The translations under genes and the position numbers were made by a program. Under the pieces are notes generated by a model that worked only from the letters and a program-made list of their open reading frames with translations, had not been told where the DNA came from and searched no databases. This document shows positions 57,851 to 64,000 of a DNA stretch of 64,000 nucleotides, piece by piece. Position 1 is the stretch's first letter, and each line of letters begins with the position of its first letter. This DNA is from Propionibacteriales bacterium. GTDB lineage: Bacteria; Actinomycetota; Actinomycetes; Propionibacteriales; Nocardioidaceae. Location of the stretch: positions 62,001-126,000 of the forward strand of contig JAPLCA010000005.1 in the NCBI GenBank assembly GCA_026392465.1, in the 5' to 3' direction.

Positions 57851-60181
57851 GTGCCCATCCCACTCGACCCCGCCCTGCCCGCCCCTGCTCCCACCCGCCG
57901 GACGTTCCTCGGCTACGTGATCGGCGGTGCGGGTCTGCTCGTCGCAGCCGACCTCGGCCTCGGCGGCTCGCCCGCGTCGGCCGCCGTCGTGCTGCCGTCC
58001 GTCCCGCAGATCCCGGAGGCCTACGACCTCAACGACTTCCTGACGCAGTGCGCGCTCCCGACGTCGAACCTCGTCGCCGTCCGCATCGACCGTGAGGGCG
58101 ACGCCCACTTCGCGCTCCCGCGCATGGAGGTGGGGCAGGGCATCACGACGTCGACGGCCATGATCCTCGCCGAGGAGCTCGACCTCCCGCTGGACCGCGT
58201 GCACGTGACGCTCGCCCCGGCGCGACCTGAGCTGCTTTTCAACCAGCTCACCGGCGGCTCGAACACCACCATCTCCACCTACACGCCGATCCGCGTGGCT
58301 GCCGCCGTCGCCCGGCAGTCGCTGCTCGAGGCCGCGGCGATCCTGCTGGGTGCCCAGGTGACCGGCCTGACGACGAAGGGCGGCACGATCCTCGACTCGC
58401 TGGGCTCGTCCGTCACGTACGGGCAGGCTGCGCAGAAGGTCGACACGTCGCGCACGCGCGAGGTGAAGGTGACCCTCGACGAGTCCCGCGAGCGCACGGT
58501 CGTGGGGACGCCGCAGCGTCGGATCGACGCGCTCGACGCGGTGACTGGTCGCAAGACCTTCGCGATGGACCTCAAGGTCAGGAACGCGCTCCCGACCATG
58601 GTGTGCCGCGCGCCCGCCCTGAACGGCAAGCCCGTGAAGGTCCGCAACGCCGCGAAGGTCAGGAAGATGCCGGGCGTGACGCACGTGGGCGTCGTGCCCA
58701 CCGGCGTCGCCGTCCGCGCCCGGACGTTCGGCCAGTGCATCGACGCGGTCCGCGCGCTCGACGTCCAATGGTCCGAGGGCACGGTCCCCGGCAAGAAGGC
58801 CGACGACGTCGCCCGCGAGCTGAAGGCTGCCGAGCTGCCGCTGGCCGTGCCCGCGCTGGGCGCGACCACCGTCGAGGGATCGTTCACCTTCCACTTCCGC
58901 AGTGGCTCGGCTCTCGAGCCCAACTGCGCGGTCGCCGACGTGCGCCAGGGTTCCGCGCGGATCTGGAGCGGTCTGAAGTCGCCCATCGACGCACAGTCGA
59001 AGATCGCCAAGCTGCTCGGCCTGCCGCAGTCGAAGGTCGAGGTGAACGTCGTCACCGGTGGCGGCTCCTTCGGTCGCAAGCTCTTCAGCGACGGCGCCAT
59101 CGAGGCGGCGCAGATCTCGAAGGCCTTCGGCGTCCCCGTCAAGCTCATGTGGCACCGGGCGGACGAGCCGCGCCAGGGCCGCGTGCACCCGATGGCGACG
59201 TCGCGCATCCGCGCCACGGTCGTCGGTGACACGGTCGCGACCTTCGAGCAGCGGCACACGTCGGTCTCGTGCGACTTCACCCACGGCCTGGGCGAGCGCA
59301 TCACCGCCGAGGTCGCGTCGCTGCCGTCGGGGCTGGGGAACCTCGGCTTCTCCGAGACCGTGTTCCTGCTGACGCAGGAGCTGCCCTACAACTTCGGCGT
59401 CGTGACCCAGCTGCTCAACGAGTCGAACTACGACCAGAGCAGGTTCAACACCAGCTCGGTGCGCAACATCTACTCACCTGACGTCCGGGTCGCGAACGAG
59501 CTGGTCGTCGACCAGCTCGCCGCTCGCTTCAGGACCGACCCGGTCGAGTTCCGCAGGACGTTCACCAAGAGCGGCGTCGTCCGCCGGGTGCTCGACCGTG
59601 CCGCCGAGCTCGGCGAGTGGGGCCGGACGCTGCCGAAGGGCGTCGCCCAGGGCATCGCGATCCACAAGGAGTACAAGGGTGCGACGGCGGTGGTGGTCGA
59701 GCTCGACTGCCGTCCGGCCACCGTGAACCGCAAGGTCCGCGACGCCGTCACCGGGCCACGCGTGCTCCGGGCGACCGTGGTCGTCGACTGCGGTCTCGCC
59801 ATCAACCCGCTCGGCATCGAGGCGCAGATGATGGGGGGCTTCAGCGACGGGATGTCGCAGGTGCTCACCTACAGCAACCACCTCGTCGACGGTCACTTCC
59901 TCGAGGCGAGCTGGGACAACTCGGCGTACACGCGGCAGTGGAACACGCCGCTGGAGTTCCGGTGCGAGGTGATGGAGTCCGAGAGCACCGAGCCGGGTGG
60001 CATCGGCGAGGCCGGCGTCGCCGCGTCCGCCGCCGCGGTGGCCTGCGCCTACGCGCGCGCCACCGGCACCATGCCGACCGAGTTCCCCGTCAACTTCCGC
60101 CAACCCCTGCACTTCACGCCCAAGTCCTTCGTCCCGCCCGTGCCCGCCTCGCCCACCAACGGCCTGACCTTCGTCTCCTGA
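57851..60181 (+). CDS. Molybdenum hydroxylase large subunit (IorB/xanthine dehydrogenase family), TAT-exported
   Basis: The 776-residue protein starts with a twin-arginine signal (TRRTFLGYVIGGAGLLVAA), placing it outside the membrane. It has the molybdopterin-binding segments MEVGQGITTSTAMILAEEL, LTGGSNTTISTY, VVTGGGSFGRKL and the active-site Glu in EPGGIGEAGVAA near the C-terminus. This single-polypeptide TAT form matches isoquinoline 1-oxidoreductase beta subunits. Start GTG 57851 was chosen because it directly precedes the signal peptide. The 2Fe-2S subunit gene follows by 10 bp. Substrate unknown; aldehydes or N-heterocycles are typical. Confidence 0.92.
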   Translation: MPIPLDPALPAPAPTRRTFLGYVIGGAGLLVAADLGLGGSPASAAVVLPSVPQIPEAYDLNDFLTQCALPTSNLVAVRIDREGDAHFALPRMEVGQGITTSTAMILAEELDLPLDRVHVTLAPARPELLFNQLTGGSNTTISTYTPIRVAAAVARQSLLEAAAILLGAQVTGLTTKGGTILDSLGSSVTYGQAAQKVDTSRTREVKVTLDESRERTVVGTPQRRIDALDAVTGRKTFAMDLKVRNALPTMVCRAPALNGKPVKVRNAAKVRKMPGVTHVGVVPTGVAVRARTFGQCIDAVRALDVQWSEGTVPGKKADDVARELKAAELPLAVPALGATTVEGSFTFHFRSGSALEPNCAVADVRQGSARIWSGLKSPIDAQSKIAKLLGLPQSKVEVNVVTGGGSFGRKLFSDGAIEAAQISKAFGVPVKLMWHRADEPRQGRVHPMATSRIRATVVGDTVATFEQRHTSVSCDFTHGLGERITAEVASLPSGLGNLGFSETVFLLTQELPYNFGVVTQLLNESNYDQSRFNTSSVRNIYSPDVRVANELVVDQLAARFRTDPVEFRRTFTKSGVVRRVLDRAAELGEWGRTLPKGVAQGIAIHKEYKGATAVVVELDCRPATVNRKVRDAVTGPRVLRATVVVDCGLAINPLGIEAQMMGGFSDGMSQVLTYSNHLVDGHFLEASWDNSAYTRQWNTPLEFRCEVMESESTEPGGIGEAGVAASAAAVACAYARATGTMPTEFPVNFRQPLHFTPKSFVPPVPASPTNGLTFVS

Positions 60182-60191
60182 GGAGCCCGAC

Positions 60192-60677
60192 ATGCCCCGA
60201 TACAGCTTCCAGCTCAACGGCGAGAAGGTCACCGTCGACGTCGAGAGGGGCGTGCGCCTGCTGTGGGTGCTGCGCGACGTCCTCGGCGTGACCGGCCCGA
60301 AGTACGGCTGCGGCATCAACGTCTGCAAGGCCTGCACGTCGCACCTGAACGGGAAGGCGTTCAACCCGTGCGCGGTGCCGGTCGAGAAGATCCGGCCCAG
60401 TGACAAGGTCACGACGATCGAGGGCCTCGCGGACACCGTGCCCGGTGACGACCTCCACCCGATGCAGGAGGCATGGCTCGAGCACGACGTCGCGCAGTGC
60501 GGCTACTGCCAGCCCGGCCAGATCATGACTGCGGTGGCGCTCGTCAAGCGGGTGCAGCGCGAGGGTCGCGCCATCACCGACGCCGACCTCGACGCGATCC
60601 GCAACGTCTGTCGCTGCGGCACCTACACGCGCATCCGCGAGGCGGTCCGGACCGGCGAGAGGCTGATGCGCCGGTGA
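60192..60677 (+). CDS. 2Fe-2S subunit of the molybdenum hydroxylase (IorA-like)
   Basis: The 161-residue protein has a plant-type 2Fe-2S domain (KYGCGINVCKACTSHLNGKAFNPC) and a second, helical 2Fe-2S domain (QCGYCQPGQIM and CRCGTYTRIREAV), as in all small subunits of this enzyme class. It moves electrons from the molybdenum centre to an external acceptor. There is no FAD-binding subunit gene in the cluster, as in two-subunit IorAB enzymes. It overlaps the XdhC-like gene by 4 bp (GTGA). Confidence 0.94.
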   Translation: MPRYSFQLNGEKVTVDVERGVRLLWVLRDVLGVTGPKYGCGINVCKACTSHLNGKAFNPCAVPVEKIRPSDKVTTIEGLADTVPGDDLHPMQEAWLEHDVAQCGYCQPGQIMTAVALVKRVQREGRAITDADLDAIRNVCRCGTYTRIREAVRTGERLMRR

Positions 60678-61861
60678 CGGTCGCCGACGACGCGCTCGCG
60701 AGCGCCGCTCGCTGGGTGCAGGACTCACCCGTGGCGCTGGCCACGGTCGTCGGCACGTCGGGCTCCGCGCCTCGGCAGGCGGGTGCGGCCATGGTGGTCG
60801 CGGCGGACGGCCGCATCGCCGGGTCGGTGTCGGGCGGGTGCGTGGAGGCGGCCGTGGTCGACCTCGCCGAGGCCACGCTCACGTCGGGCGAGCCGACCCT
60901 GCGCACGTTCGGGTTCGCGGCGGACGACCTGTTCGACGTCGGGCTGACCTGCGGTGGACGCATCGAGGTGCTCGTCCAGCGCGTCGGGCCCGACGACGGG
61001 CTGGCCGACGTGGCGGCGCGGGTCGCCCGCGGGGACGCCGTGGCGGTCGTGACCGTCCTGGAGCACCCGGACCCACGGCGCGTGGGGGAGCGGCTGGTCG
61101 TCGACGCCCCGTCCACGAGCGGCGCGACGGGGCTGCGTCGGATGCTCGAGGAACGCGCCCTCGCCATGCTGGCCAGTGGTGCCACGGGCGACGTGCACTG
61201 CGGCCCCGACGGCTCGCCGCTGGCGTCCGGAGTGCGGGCGTTCGTGCAGACGTGGACGCCGCCACCGCGCCTCGTGGTGCTCGGCGCGGTCGACTTCGCG
61301 CGGGCCCTGGCCGGGGCAGGACGCTTCCTCGGCTACGACGTCACCGTGTGCGACGCCCGGCCCGCGTTCACGACCAGCGACCGCTTCCCCGACGCCCACC
61401 GCGTGGTCGTCGACTGGCCGCACCGCTACCTCGACGCCGAGGTCGCTGCAGGTCGCTTCGACGCCAGGACCGTGGTGTGCGTGCTCACCCACGACGCCCG
61501 CTTCGACGTCCCCACGCTGACCCGTGCCCTGCGGCTCCCGATCGCGTACGTCGGGGCGATGGGCTCGCGGCGCACCCACCGGGAACGGCTCGAGCAGCTC
61601 CGCGCGGCAGGGCTCACGCCCGGGGAGCTCGACCGCCTGCACTCGCCGCTCGGCCTGGACCTGGGCGCGCGCACGCCGGAGGAGACGGCGATCAGCATCC
61701 TCGCCGAGGTCGTCGCCGTCCGTCGTGGCGGGACCGGCCGCGGGCTGGGGGACACCGAGGGGCCGATCCACCGGGCCGCACCGGCGCCCGACCGGCCCCC
61801 TGCCGGGACGTCCGGATGGCCCACCGTCGACGTCGGCCGTACGAGGTCGCCGGTGCGCTAG
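60674..61861 (+). CDS. XdhC/CoxI family maturation protein
   Basis: The 395-residue product has the XdhC N-terminal domain (PVALATVVGTSGSAPRQAGAA, GSVSGGCVEAAVV, GLTCGGRIEVLVQ) and a Rossmann-fold C-terminal domain (RLVVLGAVDFARALAGAGRF, CVLTHDARFDVP, AYVGAMGSRRTHRERLEQL, GLDLGARTPEETAISILAEV). XdhC proteins bind the cofactor, help sulphurate it, and insert it into the hydroxylase before export. GTG 60674 overlaps the previous stop codon. Confidence 0.93.
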   Translation: MTVADDALASAARWVQDSPVALATVVGTSGSAPRQAGAAMVVAADGRIAGSVSGGCVEAAVVDLAEATLTSGEPTLRTFGFAADDLFDVGLTCGGRIEVLVQRVGPDDGLADVAARVARGDAVAVVTVLEHPDPRRVGERLVVDAPSTSGATGLRRMLEERALAMLASGATGDVHCGPDGSPLASGVRAFVQTWTPPPRLVVLGAVDFARALAGAGRFLGYDVTVCDARPAFTTSDRFPDAHRVVVDWPHRYLDAEVAAGRFDARTVVCVLTHDARFDVPTLTRALRLPIAYVGAMGSRRTHRERLEQLRAAGLTPGELDRLHSPLGLDLGARTPEETAISILAEVVAVRRGGTGRGLGDTEGPIHRAAPAPDRPPAGTSGWPTVDVGRTRSPVR

Positions 61862-61870
61862 CCTTCCGGC

Positions 61871-63853
61871 ATGGCGGTGCTGGGTTGGGTGCTCTCGACC
61901 ATGGTCGTGGTCCTGCTCGCGGTCGGGCTCGCCGTGGTGATCCGCCGAGTGCTCGGGGCGCGCGTCGGTAGCCTCCGCACCGTCCTCGTGTCCCTCGTGG
62001 CGCTCGTGGTCGGGGTTCCGGTCACCTCGGCGCTCGCCGAGCGCGCCGACCTGGGGTCCGCTGGGGAGGGTCTGACCGCCCCCGTGGCCGTCGGCGTCGT
62101 CTTCTTCTGCGTCGCCGCGCTGTGGGTCTTCGCCGCCTGCCTCGCCGTGGTGCTCGTGCTGGAGGTGCTGGTGCCGACCGGGTCGGTGCCCGGTCCGCGC
62201 CGTGCCGCGCTGGCGCTGCGCGACGCCGTGCGTCGCGGGCGACGGTACGCGCAGCTCGGCACGGTCGTCGTGACGTCGGGGGCCCTCGTCACACTGCGTC
62301 GGGGTCCGGGGTCGAGCACCTTCGGCCCCACGCTGGCGACGGTGCTGCAGCGGTCCGGCGTCACCTTCGTCAAGGTGGGGCAGATCCTCGCCACCCGGGA
62401 GGACCTGCTGCCGGAGGAGACCACCCGAGCGCTGGCGACGCTGCAGTCCGATGCCGAGCCGGAGTCGGCCGAGGACCTCTGCGCGACGGTCGTCGCCGAG
62501 CTCGGAGCTCCGCCCGGGGAGGTCTTCGCCTCCTTCGAGACGACGCCTCTCGCGGCTGCGTCGCTTGCGCAGGTCCACGCAGCGACCACCGTCGACGGAC
62601 GAGACGTGGTGGTCAAGGTCCAGCGGCACGACGCGCAGCGGCAGGTGCTGGTCGATGTCGACATCCTCGGACGGCTGGCTCGCCGCGCCGAGCGGCAGTG
62701 GCCGTGGGCGCGCGAGATGTCGGTCGTGCGCCTGGCCGACGGCCTCGGGCAGTCGCTGCGAGAGGAGCTCGACTACCGCGTCGAGGCCGCGAACACGCTG
62801 GCCGGAGGTGCAGCGCTCGCGGAGTGGCCCGACCTGGTGGTCCCGGCGATCGACACGAGTCTGAGCACCCGGCGCCTGCTGGTCATGGAGCGTCTAGTCG
62901 GGCGACCGCTGTCGGGCGGCCCCGACGTCGTCGCCGGTCTGTCGGCGGAGCGACGTCAGGAGCTGGCCGACACGCTCGTGGCTGCCCTCCTTGACACGAT
63001 CTTCGTCACCGGCGTGTTCCACGCCGACCTGCACCCGGGCAACGTGCTCCTCACCGACGACGGCCGCCTCGGAGTGCTCGACTTCGGCGCGGTGGGTCTG
63101 CTGGACAGCGAGACGAGGCACCTCCTGGCCCTGCTCCTGCTCGGCGTCCTCGGTGACGACGCGGTGACGGCCGTCGATGCGCTCGTGCTGGCCTTCGACG
63201 TCCCGACCGACACCGACGTGCTGGCGCTGCGGCGCGAGCTCGGCCGGGAGATCGCGGCACTGCAGCTTCGGTCGGTGCTCGACGCCGACACGTTCACCCG
63301 ACTGTTCGGCGTCATGCGTCGTCACGGCATCGGCGTGCCGGGCGACGTGGCCGGCGCGTTCCGCACCCTGACGTCCGCCGAGCGCGTCGTCACGCTGCTC
63401 GACCCGCGACGCAGCCTGCTCGCGTCCGCCCGCGAGCAGCTGCCGTCCGTCGTGCGCAGGTTGACGTCGCCGCGCCGAGTCGGCACACAGGCTGCGGGGC
63501 AGGCGGGCGTGCTGGCGGCGGTGGCGCGCCGTCTCCCAGGCCGGGTCGAGCACGTGAGCCGGGCGCTCAGCGACGGTACGTTCACCGTCCGAACGAGGAC
63601 ACTGGGCCACACCCAGGACCGCACCTGGCTACGGGACCAGCTCAACGGGGCCTTCGTCGCGGCGTTCGGTGTCGCAGCCAGCGTGCTCGCCGTCGTGCTG
63701 GTGCTGGTCGGTGGAGGACCCGACCTCACCCCGCGTCTCTCGCTCTTCGACCTGCTCGGCGGCCTGCTCGGGTTCGCCGGCGTCACCGTCGCCCTCCGCG
63801 TCGCGGTCGGCATGTTCCATGGACAGGAGCGGCCGTCGGACCAGGGTCGATGA
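61871..63853 (+). CDS. ABC1/AarF/UbiB family atypical kinase, membrane-anchored
   Basis: The 660-residue protein has three N-terminal membrane helices, then the UbiB core: KVGQILATREDLLPEE (KxGQ motif), the Ala-rich loop AAASLAQVHAATT, VVVKVQRHD, HADLHPGNVLLTDDGRLGVLDFGAVG (catalytic and metal-binding loops), and two C-terminal helices. Family members act as ATPases supporting lipid or quinone metabolism. ATG 61871 starts 9 bp after the XdhC stop, but this may be an unrelated neighbour. Confidence 0.92.
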   Translation: MAVLGWVLSTMVVVLLAVGLAVVIRRVLGARVGSLRTVLVSLVALVVGVPVTSALAERADLGSAGEGLTAPVAVGVVFFCVAALWVFAACLAVVLVLEVLVPTGSVPGPRRAALALRDAVRRGRRYAQLGTVVVTSGALVTLRRGPGSSTFGPTLATVLQRSGVTFVKVGQILATREDLLPEETTRALATLQSDAEPESAEDLCATVVAELGAPPGEVFASFETTPLAAASLAQVHAATTVDGRDVVVKVQRHDAQRQVLVDVDILGRLARRAERQWPWAREMSVVRLADGLGQSLREELDYRVEAANTLAGGAALAEWPDLVVPAIDTSLSTRRLLVMERLVGRPLSGGPDVVAGLSAERRQELADTLVAALLDTIFVTGVFHADLHPGNVLLTDDGRLGVLDFGAVGLLDSETRHLLALLLLGVLGDDAVTAVDALVLAFDVPTDTDVLALRRELGREIAALQLRSVLDADTFTRLFGVMRRHGIGVPGDVAGAFRTLTSAERVVTLLDPRRSLLASAREQLPSVVRRLTSPRRVGTQAAGQAGVLAAVARRLPGRVEHVSRALSDGTFTVRTRTLGHTQDRTWLRDQLNGAFVAAFGVAASVLAVVLVLVGGGPDLTPRLSLFDLLGGLLGFAGVTVALRVAVGMFHGQERPSDQGR

Positions 63854-63903
63854 TCCACCCGTCTCGTCGGGCCGGACCCGCCGATCGTCGGTACGTTCGA
63901 GGC

Positions 63904-64000
63904 ATGACGACCACGACGCGCAGCACGCACGCAGCGGCCCGGGCCGGCACGCAGGGACTCGCGTGGGCGGTGCTCGTGGCCTCGGTGCTGGAGGTGGTCG
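63904..64000 (+). CDS. Start of a membrane protein, truncated by the window (SMR-like?)
   Basis: Only 32 codons are visible: MTTTTRSTHAAARAGTQGL, then AWAVLVASVLEVV, which resembles the first helix of small multidrug resistance transporters (the WxxLxxxxxLEV pattern with the conserved Glu). TACGTT at 63891-63896 lies 7 nt before the ATG, a leaderless-type promoter. The identification is tentative. Confidence 0.45.
   Translation, partial: MTTTTRSTHAAARAGTQGLAWAVLVASVLEVV

Noticed and set aside
1..64000. CRISPR array, rRNA operon or complete insertion sequence
   Set aside because: No regularly spaced short repeats, no rRNA segments and no DDE transposase were found. The only transposition-related sequences are the serine recombinase, its duplicated fragment and a small HTH relic.

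Overview
The window is high-GC DNA with dense, short-spaced genes, GTG/TTG starts, 4-bp ATGA/GTGA gene overlaps and several promoters that appear to give leaderless transcripts. The conserved genes (PDZ/Lon-like protease, PPA1309-family protein, UPF0182 membrane protein, DesA3-like desaturase with its reductase, Ppm-like glycosyltransferase) point to an actinomycete. The dispersed CTGGTCGAGTAG repeats and the protein set look like the Nocardioidaceae (Aeromicrobium/Nocardioides type). That placement is inference; no rRNA or marker gene is present.

Layout. 1-14.2 kb is ordinary chromosome: the PDZ-protease/PPA1309/UPF0182 run, a block of palindromic intergenic repeats, a small lipoprotein, a large secreted subtilase, an alpha/beta hydrolase, an acyl-CoA desaturase with its flavin/2Fe-2S reductase, and a Ser/Thr kinase. 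An initiator tRNA-Met gene lies at 14345-14421, and foreign DNA begins immediately 3' of it.

14.4-29.4 kb is an integrated mobilizable element of lower GC. Its regulatory/integration operon is XRE repressor, ImmA-like metallopeptidase, large serine recombinase (reading frame broken near its C-terminus). A transfer operon holds a small basic protein, a VirD4/TraD-like ATPase, a replication-relaxation protein, an orphan DNA methyltransferase, ArdA antirestriction and a small regulator. Upstream is a run of six tiny genes, one of them 38 codons. Palindromic operators with the core GTTGCATAAATGCAAC sit both at the repressor promoter and in front of the transfer operon, which suggests one switch for both. 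The cargo end carries an unknown 331-aa protein, a 31-codon Gly-rich ORF, an OLD-type ATPase/TOPRIM nuclease (candidate phage defence) and a CmtR-like regulator with a cation efflux protein. A 207-bp direct repeat from the recombinase 3' end (one mismatch) brackets 14.73-29.42 kb.

29.4-37.6 kb is further accessory DNA: a copper module (CopB-type P-ATPase, CsoR, CopZ, three secreted or lipid-anchored proteins) behind a promoter containing two CsoR-type palindromes; then an HTH recombinase remnant, a duplicated hairpin, a small secreted protein, a TAT leader next to an amidase, and a MerR/CPT pair.

37.6-64 kb returns to very high GC chromosome: Kup K+ transporter, an unknown beta-rich protein, a P450, a thiaminase I homologue, a large Ig-like surface protein, a DUF350/glutathionylspermidine-synthase cassette, a two-component system divergent from a mannosyltransferase/Ppm/GtrA/DedA cluster, TetR-MMPL, a molybdenum hydroxylase cluster (MobA-like, large and small subunits, XdhC), an ABC1/UbiB kinase and the start of a membrane protein. 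The most interesting signals are the shared operator system of the mobile element, its broken recombinase with terminal duplication, the candidate defence locus, and two promoters with identical 11-bp-spaced CAGGT repeats next to an OmpR-type regulator.
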